This document shows, piece after piece, positions 35,201 to 45,000 of a stretch of DNA of 64,000 bases. The position numbers and the translations under genes were made by a program. The notes under the pieces were generated by a model, which had not been told where the DNA came from, made no database searches, and saw nothing but the letters and a program-made list of their open reading frames with translations. This stretch comes from Ceratopteris richardii (Eukaryota > Streptophyta > Polypodiopsida > Polypodiales > Pteridaceae): positions 202,917,789 through 202,981,788 of the forward strand of contig CM035407.1 of the NCBI GenBank assembly GCA_020310875.1, written 5' to 3'. Each line of letters begins with the position of its first letter. Position 1 is the stretch's first letter.

Positions 35201-38200
35201 CCAAACTGTGCGCGAAAATGGTCGCATTGGCTCAGACTATGTTTGAAGCTAGTCGCCTTTTCAATTACTCGGGCTCAGCCAAGACGCAATTACACTTGGA
35301 TGGATTCCTAGAAAAGTTAGAGAGGATAATTGCAAGATCTGACAAGGAAGAAAAAAATCAGGAGAAAGGAAAAGCAAGCAAAAACCTGAGCCATTCCCCA
35401 TCGGAAGTTTATGCAGCCAATTCCACTAAACCAGACAACTTCCCCTCCTTAGAAAGAATAGAAAGGCTAATTGCACAATCAGAAAAGGAACCTGTCCCTC
35501 AAAGAAAAGAAAGGGCGAGAGAACAGATAAGCAAGCCTCCTCAAGAAGCTTATCTCCCCCCCCCCCAAAAGTCACAGGAGCCTCCCTCGAAAGCTTACGT
35601 ACCTCCACAGGTAACCCACATTCCTTCCCAGAGAGTGTATGAGCCTGCTCGGAAGAGTAATAGAATAAGCAATCCTCCCCAAGAAGCTTGTGCTCCAGCC
35701 ATTTATGAGAGCAAGGAGAGAGCCAACGGAAGAATAAGCCCTCCTTCCCAGGTTGCTTATGTGCCCAATTCTACGGAGCCGGACACTTCTTCTTCTATGA
35801 ATCGGTTTGCACCAGACTTCCTACGGGAGATTCAAGAAGACAAATGGGAAAACGAAAGCGAGGTCGCCCCTCCTTTTGAACTTGTGGACGATGCACACGA
35901 CCAATTCCCACAAGACATCCCATCCATCTACGGGGAACATGAGAGTACTCAATCTCACGAGAGATTGGACTTTGAATCTAATTCCATACAAGAGTTACCC
36001 CACTTCACAGGCCCATGGGAAGCAAAATCCACGTGTATGAGAGCACCCACAGTCATGGTAAGGAACGACGACTCAGTCATACCAAGGAACACGGAGGTAG
36101 TAACGAACACCAAGGTGCAGCGCAATCTCACTTTGAAAGAACTGCCTGAGGATAGACCAAACGCGGGGAAATATGCAGCCAGTCGAGTAACTGAAGTTGC
36201 AAAACCTCATTCCCGGGTAGGATCCCATAGGACAGTGCCAGAAATTCCCTTGGATAAGATAGGAGATATGTGCGAAGGTGAAGAAGGGAACACCTATCTT
36301 CCCATTACCTACCAGGAGTACACCACCAAGGCAATTTTGGACTCAGGTGCAGGAGTTGCAATTGCCACCACCTCCTTATGGAAGCGTTGGGGCAAGCCGG
36401 CACTCAGGCCGACGAGAATGAAATTGCAGATGGCCGATGGTCACATAGAGAGACCCCTAGGATTGCTAGAAGGAATAACTCTCACCACTTGTGGTGTCGA
36501 GTTTGAACATACCTTTGCCATATGTGACTTCAGCAAAAATCATGCCTATGAGATGATTTTGGGAAGACCATTCATGCGACAGTTGCAAGTGGTACAGGAT
36601 TGGGGGACCAATTCTTTGTACCTGCAGCACTTAGGTGTTACAACCAAAGTCAATCTCAAGGATTATTCTCATAGAGATGTCCCTCCTATCCAATGGAATC
36701 CCATCCATAGAGCCAAAGATGATACAGAATCTGTGCATTCCATAGGATCAGGATCCTCCTGGATGCATGAAGACACCCACTTATGGATGTGCAAAGTAGC
36801 AGTAGAAGAAGAGAAGAGAGAGAAAGCCAGAGAGGTAGGTGCAAAAGAAACCCATAGACCCATTCAAGACCCAGCCTATGCACCTGTAGTTTTTCCAGAC
36901 GAGGAATTTGAACCCCATGGCTGGGCAGAAATTTTAGCAACAATGGACGTAGCCATCAATGAAGAACAATGGACACCTCACTGTGATGAGGATGGCTATG
37001 ATATTTCAGTCTTCTCCATAGAGCCAATCATGGGAGAGGCAGTTCTAGAAGAATGCGAACCTAGCCCTGATGCAATTGAGGATGCAAGTGACTCCGATCT
37101 AGAGTCAATCATTATGGACCCACCATTTGCATCAGATGAGGAATACTTCCATGAAGTAGAATTTCAACCCCAGAGGCATGGAGAAGTTACAAATGGTGTA
37201 AGATTAGCAACGCATATGACCCCTAAGGAAGAAGGAAAGAAACGAAAGAAGAGAGAAGCCTTACCAGAAGAGGAAGAATCTTTGTTTGAGGTCCCAGAAA
37301 ATTTTAAGAAGTATGAGATAGATGACAGAAGAGTCATGATAAGAATGCCTAAACGAGAGGCACAATCAGGAGAGGCCTATGATAACAAAGAAACCACCAA
37401 GAAAATCGTAGTGGCCCTAGAAGAAGGAGAGGAGAGATGTACGTATATAGGCCATGACCTAACAGAAGAAGAGGAGTACGAATTGATAGCCTTGCTAAGA
37501 GAATACAGAGATGTATTCGCTTGGAGTTACAAGGATTTGAAAGGTGTTGACCCTGATATATGCTCACACACCATTCCCATGACCTCAGATGCTAAACCCT
37601 CTAAGCAAAAGCCTTATACATATAACGATAACTATGCTGCTAAGATCAAGGAAGAGATAGATAGACTGGTCGAAGCCGGATTTATCTATGAAATTGAGCA
37701 CACTGAATGGGTATCCCCCATCGTAGTGGTGCCCAAGAAGAATGGCAAGCTGCGTGTGTGCATTAACTTGAAGAAGGTTAATGCAGCCACAATCCGAGAT
37801 AACTATCCGCTTCCCATCACAGAACATCTCTTAGAAAGAGTGGCAGGCAAGGAAGTGTACAGTTTCCTTGATGGATTTTCGGGCTACAATCAAGTAGCCA
37901 TAGCTCCAGAGGATCAGCATAAGACAGCCTTTGCCACGGAATGGGGCATTTTTGCTTTTAGAGTAATGCCATTTGGGCTTACCAATGCACCAGCCACCTT
38001 CCAGAGGCTGATGTGCCATGTGTTTAAGGAGTTCCTGAGGAAGAGTTTAGAAGTCTATGTTGATGATCTTTGTGCTCATTCCAATGTTAGACAAACTCAT
38101 ATTCCTGAACTCAGACAAATCTTTGACAAATGTAGAGAATATCAAGTCTGCCTGAACCCAGAAAAGTGCGTTTTTATGGTCAGGCAAGGTAAGATTCTCG

Positions 38201-41200
38201 GACACATAGTGTCAAAGAATGGCATATCTACCGACGAAGAAAAAGTGAGAGCCATAGCAGAGCTACCTAGGCCAAAGAATGTCAAGGAAGTACAAGCTTT
38301 CATGGGGCATTGTGGTTATTATCGACGATTTATACACATGTATGCTGTCATTGCAAAGCCCATGTACGGACTTCTGACAAACTTTGAGTGGACGGATGAA
38401 TGTGAGGATTCCTTCCAGGAGCTTAAACGAAGATTATGTTCAGCACCAATCTTGACCACACCAGATTGGAATAAGCCATTCCATGTTCACGTGGATGCAT
38501 CCAATTATGCTATTGGATGTGTACTTGCACAACCTACTGGTGAAGGTAATATGGACCTTCCAATTGCCTATGCCAGTAGACAATTGAATGCGGCTGAACG
38601 AAATTATACCACTACTGAACGAGAAGGATTAGGCATGGTATATGCAGTTAAAAAGTTTAGACATTATTTGCTTGCAAATAAGTTTAAATTTTTTACGGAC
38701 CATCAGGCATTGTTGTACTTAGTAAACAAGCCATGCAATACAGGTAGATTAGTAAGATGGTTTCTCTTACTAATGGAATATGACTTTGAGGTTGTGGTAA
38801 GAAAAGGTAGGACTCACGTGAGAGCAGATCATCTCTCTAGGCTCACATCGGGAGAAGCCCCACAAGGAGTGTCAGATGACCTTCCTGATGCTTACTTGTT
38901 TAATTTGGAAGTGGTGCCGCAGTGGGCCAAGCCATTGGTACCAGTATTGACATACGGGCCTAACCATCCTGTGGTAAACACACGGAACGGAGAGGTTGTA
39001 AAAGCCCAAAAATACCACATCATGGCAGGAAGCATGTACAAGCACACAGATCAAGGGATCTTGGCTTGTTGCGTAGAAGAGGATGAGTACGCTAAATGGT
39101 TGCAATTAGCACATGTAGGTGCACTAGAGCAACACCATTCAAAACAACGAACTTTACAGACTCTAAAGAGATTCGGAGTGCACTGGCCAACCATGGAAGC
39201 GGATGTCCAAAAGTTGTGCAAGGAATGCCCAATCTGTTGCACTAAACCACCTGTGGAACATGCCACTCTCTATCAAGTATCCATTGTGCCAGATTGGAGC
39301 GAACCACTAGTATCATTCCTGAGGACAAACACATTCCCTCCAGACATGACTCTAGCTAGAAAAAGGAGTGTGGAACAAGAAGCCCAGGATTATTCACTCA
39401 TAGGTGATAATCTATATAAGCGCGGTAAAGATGGTTACCTGAGATTATGTGTCCATGAGAGTGAATATCTTAAGATCTTAGAAACTGCTCACCAAGGTGT
39501 AGCAGGAGGACACTTTGGATCAGATCGGGTGATCAAGGCAATATTGTTTGCGGGCTTCTGGTGGCCCACCCTTCACATGGATGCACATACCTATGTGAAA
39601 CGGTGTGATATCTGTCAAAGGACTCAGTATCCTATACGCAAAGATGAGATGCCACTGAAACCTATGATGGGTGGACGTGCATTCTCTAAGTGGGGAATAG
39701 ACTTCGTAGGTCCTATTAATCCCCCAGCGAAAGGTTCTCATGCGGAATACATCATTGTGGCAACAGATTATCTCACCAAGTGGGTAGAGGTAAAAGCTAC
39801 AACCAAGAACGATGCTCAAACAACTGCCAAATTCTTGTTTGAGAATGTATTCACGAGATATGGACTACCCATAGAGCTTGTAAGTGATAGAGGCACTCAT
39901 TTCTTGAACGAAGTGATTGAAAATCTACTCCAAGAATTCTTGGTAATACACAAGAAGTCTGCCCCTTATCACCCTCAAGCTAATGGACAAGCTGAGAGCA
40001 CTAATAAGATTCTATGCAATGTACTGACGAAATTAGTGAACACTAAACGCTCTGATTGGGACAAACAGCTACACCATGCTGTTTGGGCATACCGAGTTGC
40101 CTACAAAACGGTACTCCAAGCCACCCCCTTTCAGATGGTATTCGGCCAAAACGCTGTGCTACCCTTGGACTTCCTAATCCCTACATTGAGAGTAGCACAA
40201 GAACACGAATGGACAGGTCACGAACTCTCCTCTAGGATCTTTGACCTTGAACGATTAGGGGAAACAAGACTAAGAGCCGCTGCAGGAATATATGCCGCCA
40301 AGAAGAGACAGAAAGCATATTTCGATGCCCATGTGAAGGATAAAGGCTTGAAAGCAGGAGATCTAGTCTTGGTCTATACACTCAAACAACACGCGAGGAA
40401 GCTAGAAAAGAGAGGCTACGGACCTATGATCATCAATAGGATCTCCACAAGCGGAGCAGTGCAATTGGCCACATTAGAGGGTGATGTTCTCCCAAATTAT
40501 ATTAGCGGTTGCAGAGTCAAGTTGTATCAGGAACCCCTCACGGAGGAAATGCTTAGCCGACTCAACACTGCTAAGAAACGCAAAGAGGAAGAAAAGAGAA
40601 TTAGAGAAGAAGCTCAAGCAGAGGCTTTAGAACGCATCAGAAGGATGAAATTACGAAGGCAAGGTAGAGATCAGCCTGGAGCGAATGACTCTGCAGACCA
40701 AGGATTTCCCATAGCCATGTGTGAAGTTGCAGGAACAAGCTCGAATAGAATAATTGATAGACGTCCTTTCATAACCATAGACATAGGACAAGGAAAGAGT
40801 ACAAGGACCGTAAGAGCCTTGATTGACTCAGGTGCTGCCACTAGCGCTGTTAAGTTGTCTTACTGTCAAGAGTTACAGTTAACTGTCCATCCTGTGGAAG
40901 CATACCTCATAGGATTGGGAGGCGTGGAAACCCCTTGCATGGGTGAGGTGGAACTTCCCCTCTACATTCACGAGGAGGCAATGACCGTTAAAGTACTAGT
41001 GTGTCAAGATGAGGATCTCACTGAACCTCTCGTCTTGGGTCAGGATTGGATCTATGACCAAGCAGTCAATCTAAACCTAAGAAGTGGACTTCTCCAGGTT
41101 TGGGTCAATCATAGTCGAGTTACAGTAGAATTAGACAATGGAGCACTCAAGGAACTAGGAAAGGCACAGACTCCTGGTCCTTCCAGGGGTACACATGAAG

Positions 41201-41880
41201 ATGACCATGCTGTTCTTGTCCAAAACTATGTGTTGCAGAGGAATGATATTTGCAAAAAAGGAGTCAGGAATGCAACGGAACTCCCTTCTTTTCCAAAGGC
41301 TAGAAGGAGGCAGCAACCCAAGGTGGATCAAAGGCAGAAGAAGCAGGGTACTACCTACGTCAGAGATCAAAAGTACCTGCGCAGCAGAACAGCCCAGAAA
41401 ATAGACCAGGTATGGGTGCGGAAAGGCGAACGACCGGTTGCACCACCGTCAACTACAGGGGCAAAGCCTCTTATTAGTGACCAACAACGCAACGCTAATA
41501 AGAAGTCTTTCAGAAATTCTTCTGCTAAAGTAAAATCTATTTGGGTGCCCAAGAAGTCGAGGAAGGCAAGCCCACAATCAAGACAAATTTGGGTGCCTAA
41601 GGCTTGCTTGATGGCACAAGTAGCTACGCTGAGGCCACAACTTAAACAGCATAACGCAGCGACGCATACTGCCAGATTTCACTCGTTCTCGACACTCATG
41701 TACACACCCAAACCCAAGAGCGTACATGTAATCAATTGTAAATGGGTCCCAAAAAGGCCTCATCTTCAAACCACGACACCGAGAAGGCTCTGTAGAGACT
41801 CTCCGAAACCGAAGGCAAAGCCCACTCACTGCATTTGGCAGCCTAGGGCCTGTAATAAACCCCCCGACCCCAATTTGTAA
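32272..41880 (+). CDS. Athila-1 gag-pol polyprotein, 3202 residues
   Basis: One open frame from ATG 32272 (MNLRSGRHL). Gag core about residues 344-457 (FDGTGDPYDHV...LTWFQ). Three CCHC knuckles start at residues 558 (CYTCGGDHMANVC), 754 (CYRCQGDHLIRDC) and 783 (CQDCGKEHLLRDC). Retropepsin 1 has ILDSGAG with Asp 1357 and LGRPFM downstream. RT has YVDD at 1929-1932. RNase H has HVDASNYAIG near 2073. The integrase HHCC finger is about 2408-2449 (HQGVAGGHF...CDICQ), and the DDE core is GIDFVGP, SDRGTHF, NGQAEST. A second retropepsin-like domain after integrase has LIDSGAA (Asp 2852) and LGQDWI. The C-terminus has repeated IWVPK-type motifs. PR-RT-RH-INT order places it in Ty3/gypsy; no chromodomain is visible. 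Length is large for the superfamily. Probably translated as one precursor. Confidence 0.95.
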   Translation: MNLRSGRHLARERPSLRSSEASVNHTARSWAQQLSHYSYYPSSETSESEMSQGMDRPTGSSGVPYLYRVEGPYKTQLEYLRTNRLGASIYEDGLGRSVVQIKNPDQSIGLEHPAVKFENGAYLDKEGTIYVVTSHPDRTDDFGNVISEADLGDLEQGNMGAEPRTPRGKSVLTRIITPEWVPQDNKSIELLIHRETDEAFWRYKSNQPTDIGNIMIYELKDPDSPGRVTYLDHASERIFVVTENDRHAYTWKGEFIFPQPRSNVSYGHPGAGTSQAHGTQRDRSRDRPEVSFANSMGRERTRTETNRVEPEMHRAHRNQRNVDGFPLPRPREHTRTLRPTQLVKSMKNYFDGTGDPYDHVAEFKQVLRAEQVEDLFTQYNAFGLTLRNTALTWFQPLDERQFRSIDQLLEAFIVEFSKSGIRHNTSSLIHSFKQTPQETVRLAGRRFRQYLERCPISELPTSAKQVALFLDGLLSTKLRSYVYLKDPRTIEECVRMCIDIEDNLGEELELSKIYKDSDSACSHSSTQSTSIEELAEKVAQKLGVTSKQIPRFAPVKRCYTCGGDHMANVCPIMAQPQVNPSSQYCTIERRYTNHTAQGCPYNKQAVRQPYPQPYQQGRYQNQNPPPQYARPQQTYQPQYQAQQRPQPVLAQQPPNPANVIPVKYAVAEENLNRAIVPVTPLISENDPSDHSFDSTHVDSPQAYYMQSPEHGESYYSEEPSEPSWESDYTNVMYANPNPRPQPRQVRPPFPRGPCYRCQGDHLIRDCPLPPPTQPQSVTIQGFCQDCGKEHLLRDCPKNPNNMPKITPINVIGLVVDSSGSVTSTAPVQVVTRAQALQQNQETNQDKNSVASETECITKKRTRAWKDSRERMKRQWAKKMSELEESIRETKARITEITSQIPSHNTPPPPVPSPSDPPPSPPCHTIPPPPRVGSVLADPTPEDLNMMLKAYQARIQEGPNVTDHDKCYPRADLEIERTKLCAKMVALAQTMFEASRLFNYSGSAKTQLHLDGFLEKLERIIARSDKEEKNQEKGKASKNLSHSPSEVYAANSTKPDNFPSLERIERLIAQSEKEPVPQRKERAREQISKPPQEAYLPPPQKSQEPPSKAYVPPQVTHIPSQRVYEPARKSNRISNPPQEACAPAIYESKERANGRISPPSQVAYVPNSTEPDTSSSMNRFAPDFLREIQEDKWENESEVAPPFELVDDAHDQFPQDIPSIYGEHESTQSHERLDFESNSIQELPHFTGPWEAKSTCMRAPTVMVRNDDSVIPRNTEVVTNTKVQRNLTLKELPEDRPNAGKYAASRVTEVAKPHSRVGSHRTVPEIPLDKIGDMCEGEEGNTYLPITYQEYTTKAILDSGAGVAIATTSLWKRWGKPALRPTRMKLQMADGHIERPLGLLEGITLTTCGVEFEHTFAICDFSKNHAYEMILGRPFMRQLQVVQDWGTNSLYLQHLGVTTKVNLKDYSHRDVPPIQWNPIHRAKDDTESVHSIGSGSSWMHEDTHLWMCKVAVEEEKREKAREVGAKETHRPIQDPAYAPVVFPDEEFEPHGWAEILATMDVAINEEQWTPHCDEDGYDISVFSIEPIMGEAVLEECEPSPDAIEDASDSDLESIIMDPPFASDEEYFHEVEFQPQRHGEVTNGVRLATHMTPKEEGKKRKKREALPEEEESLFEVPENFKKYEIDDRRVMIRMPKREAQSGEAYDNKETTKKIVVALEEGEERCTYIGHDLTEEEEYELIALLREYRDVFAWSYKDLKGVDPDICSHTIPMTSDAKPSKQKPYTYNDNYAAKIKEEIDRLVEAGFIYEIEHTEWVSPIVVVPKKNGKLRVCINLKKVNAATIRDNYPLPITEHLLERVAGKEVYSFLDGFSGYNQVAIAPEDQHKTAFATEWGIFAFRVMPFGLTNAPATFQRLMCHVFKEFLRKSLEVYVDDLCAHSNVRQTHIPELRQIFDKCREYQVCLNPEKCVFMVRQGKILGHIVSKNGISTDEEKVRAIAELPRPKNVKEVQAFMGHCGYYRRFIHMYAVIAKPMYGLLTNFEWTDECEDSFQELKRRLCSAPILTTPDWNKPFHVHVDASNYAIGCVLAQPTGEGNMDLPIAYASRQLNAAERNYTTTEREGLGMVYAVKKFRHYLLANKFKFFTDHQALLYLVNKPCNTGRLVRWFLLLMEYDFEVVVRKGRTHVRADHLSRLTSGEAPQGVSDDLPDAYLFNLEVVPQWAKPLVPVLTYGPNHPVVNTRNGEVVKAQKYHIMAGSMYKHTDQGILACCVEEDEYAKWLQLAHVGALEQHHSKQRTLQTLKRFGVHWPTMEADVQKLCKECPICCTKPPVEHATLYQVSIVPDWSEPLVSFLRTNTFPPDMTLARKRSVEQEAQDYSLIGDNLYKRGKDGYLRLCVHESEYLKILETAHQGVAGGHFGSDRVIKAILFAGFWWPTLHMDAHTYVKRCDICQRTQYPIRKDEMPLKPMMGGRAFSKWGIDFVGPINPPAKGSHAEYIIVATDYLTKWVEVKATTKNDAQTTAKFLFENVFTRYGLPIELVSDRGTHFLNEVIENLLQEFLVIHKKSAPYHPQANGQAESTNKILCNVLTKLVNTKRSDWDKQLHHAVWAYRVAYKTVLQATPFQMVFGQNAVLPLDFLIPTLRVAQEHEWTGHELSSRIFDLERLGETRLRAAAGIYAAKKRQKAYFDAHVKDKGLKAGDLVLVYTLKQHARKLEKRGYGPMIINRISTSGAVQLATLEGDVLPNYISGCRVKLYQEPLTEEMLSRLNTAKKRKEEEKRIREEAQAEALERIRRMKLRRQGRDQPGANDSADQGFPIAMCEVAGTSSNRIIDRRPFITIDIGQGKSTRTVRALIDSGAATSAVKLSYCQELQLTVHPVEAYLIGLGGVETPCMGEVELPLYIHEEAMTVKVLVCQDEDLTEPLVLGQDWIYDQAVNLNLRSGLLQVWVNHSRVTVELDNGALKELGKAQTPGPSRGTHEDDHAVLVQNYVLQRNDICKKGVRNATELPSFPKARRRQQPKVDQRQKKQGTTYVRDQKYLRSRTAQKIDQVWVRKGERPVAPPSTTGAKPLISDQQRNANKKSFRNSSAKVKSIWVPKKSRKASPQSRQIWVPKACLMAQVATLRPQLKQHNAATHTARFHSFSTLMYTPKPKSVHVINCKWVPKRPHLQTTTPRRLCRDSPKPKAKPTHCIWQPRACNKPPDPNL

Positions 41881-42085
41881 ATCCATACCTACTTACTAAC
41901 TGCAGTAGTCTCCTAGGACAACACAAGCACTAAATACACACACTGTCTTCATGCACTTACTAACCACTAACTCATCATCCACCTCATGTTAATGTTGTAA
42001 CGGGGACAACAACGGATTTATTCTGTCCATTACGATGTTAACACTTGGTTCTATATTCTCACAGAACCAACCAGCGAACAGGGCC
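41881..42085 (+). promoter_or_regulatory. Athila-1 pol-ORF2 spacer with 3' splice acceptor
   Basis: Just before the ORF2 ATG is a pyrimidine-rich TTGGTTCTATATTCTCACAG ending at 42064. Athila-2 has CCCTTCTTCTTCTAGCAG at the equivalent place (62683-62700), although the sequence around it differs. A spliced subgenomic mRNA for ORF2 is inferred. Confidence 0.55.
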
Positions 42086-45000
42086 ATGGCAGAAGCAGGT
42101 ACTAGTTCTCAAGCCGGATCTGGTGCCCAGATTGTGGACATAGAAACACTTCTCCTTGAGCCACGTCTCACAGCAAGACCGCAAGAGCTTCAAGCAGTGC
42201 ATGTGCTCCCCATTCAGGATCCTCCTCAAGGGCACACTTCTCAAGTAGGTAAGCATGCGCATTGGTTCAGTGATGTTGCTGGACCACTGGGCGATGGGAC
42301 CTATTTCTGGGAAGCAGAATTGGAGTTCAATGGCAAATGGGGTCGATACCACTTTTTCGCACGCGAGTTTGAAAGCTACCAAAATGCCGAACTCATGAGA
42401 TCAGTTTGGGTCAAAGCAGGTGTGGAAAGTTATTTCAAGACTCACTTACCAAAGTCGGATTTTTTACGATGTTCTTATCTGATCAGTACCATCACACCAA
42501 GCAGAGCCAAGGGCGGCGACAGCACCTTTGTGCTGCCATCACTGCTGCCGGGTAATGAGCTTAAAAGATTCAAGTTGACCCTCAATCTGGTAAGAGAAGC
42601 ATTGGGTATGTATGGCATGCACATCCCAACAGAAAAGGAAACCATGGTTCCAGGTCGAATGAAGCACAAAGATCTTAATAAGCTGAAGGACATGGTTGCG
42701 ATGACACCTACCATTGCGCTTCACCTGCGAACCATCATGCAACATTTTGCTTTTCCCGCCCAAGAACGCTTCACAATGCCCCCGAAAAAAATATGGTTCA
42801 GTTTATATCTAGCAGAAACCGAAAGCCTGCCCATCAATGTACCACACTGGATCATAGATCAGATCCACCTAGCGCATCAAAGGTGGAACAAAAAACAGAA
42901 GAATGTGCTCCACGGGTGTTGTGCTTTGACCAGAATAATCTATAGATGCTTGGCTTATGACGTGCCTGTTCAGCGGGCACTCGTATGGTCCCGAGTCCAA
43001 GAATTCCAGAGAAGACTATCAGCAGCAGGTCCCCCATCAAAGAAGATGAGGGGGGGAGTCCAACTACCCTGTGCTCAACCAAGGGGAGCTACCGCTACAC
43101 CAGAAATCACTCCTCCCCAGACACGACGAGTTAGGCCATTCACAATCCGGTTACCAAGACCAAGCACAGAGGGGCCTAATCTGGTGTTTCCACCCATTCC
43201 ATCCGATTTGGAATTTCCGCAGGGATTTACTCTTGAGGACCTCACGGATGAAGAAATTGCCAGATTAATCTATGACTCTAACCTCGAAGCCGAAGCAGCG
43301 CGAGCTCAGGAACCGCGACCCCAAACAACATCGGCCCCCACCCAACCACAAACTGTAGAAGTCGATGTAGATGAACAAGAGGCAGGAGGAGATGAAGAAG
43401 AGGCCGACGAAGAACAACATCAAGAATATGACGAACTCTCCGAGTTAGCAAGTGCCCCAGCATATTCGACACAAATCAAGAGACTATATCGAACCATGCG
43501 ATTGGTTCAGGAACAGCATCAGATGTCTCTAGAACAGGGCAAAAGACTCATGAACGACTTGCTAGCTGAGGAAGGTGTGGACGAGTTGTTCATTGAGTCC
43601 ATGAACCTTCATGCCGACGCTGTAGGACTGGACGAGGCCATTCATGAGGCAATGGCCTACATCCACAGGTTTGAAAAAAGAGTTCCCGTTCGTCTCAGGA
43701 GGTCCGGGAAGCAAATTCACATCAATACATCAGCACCAGGCGGGGCAGCGCAAGCAGAAGAATATCAGAAAGCACCGTTGTCACCACCATCCCCACCTCA
43801 CACTACACAATTCACTCCACCACAGGACACTAACACTACCACATCCACTACCACTACCGTTGTCATGGGCATCCCACTCTCTCCGGGAATCCAATACGGG
43901 GGAGTCACCATGCCCACCTTCACCACCCTGTTCACCGATGTCACATCCACTCCACCAACGATTCCCATCTACACCGTCACTCAAACAGTTGACACGATGG
44001 AAACATCACCTGCCACAGCACCGCTCCCTCCCCCCATGCCACCTTCATCACCCATACCCCCTCCACCCACATCTCCACGTACATCCACATCATTCACCTC
44101 TCCCATTCCCGCCCCCATTCCCCCTGCATCTTCACCCTTCCCAGCATTATTTAATGTAAATAACATATTCTTAGCATTAAACCAATGTGTATACCAGCTC
44201 CAGCATGAGTACAAAGCTCTGGACAACCGGTATCAGAATCTGGAAACGCACCATCAAAACTTACAAAGACAATTTCTCATTCTACAAACAGAAAATGCAG
44301 AACTGAATCAACGCTACACGACGCTTGAGCAGGCTCACCAAACCTTATTGGCGACACCCCAACCATCGACAGAATCAGGTGCCAAACAACTAGAAGCTTT
44401 GCTCGAGGTATACCAAGCCGATAATCTCAAAGTCCGGCGTAACCTGGCACTTCTCAGAAAACACATGGCGGCCGCCCTAGAAGAAAACAAGAGGCTGCAG
44501 CAGCAAAATGAAGCAAATCTAGAAGCAGCAATGGAAGGCTCTCCACACGAAATTGATCCAGAGCAGTTTAAAGCTGTGCCCTCAGAGACAATGAAGACCA
44601 TCCTGGATAGCTATGCAGATCTATTAGAAGCTCATGATGACTTGGAAAGGGAACGTGATGCGCTACGCAATCAACTCCAAGAGCAACAGACAGCACCCAA
44701 AGTCACAGAAACGACCACGACTTCAGAGGAAGTCAAGGCATTGAAAGAGCAGGTGGCCGAATTACAGGCAAGATTACTCACACATGAAAGGCAACCCTCT
44801 CCAGTTGTCGAACCTGAACCCGAGGATTTGGTACCCATCGAGGTAGATGAGACGTATGAGGAACCTTACGTTCCTATGCCAATGCCAGGTGGTGAGCAAA
44901 CCGCAGAAGGAATGGATACGTTAGAAATCGAAGTACCTGAGTGGCTCCAAACACTAGAGAAAACGGCATCAACTCATGAAGATCGAGTGGCAGTTCAGAT

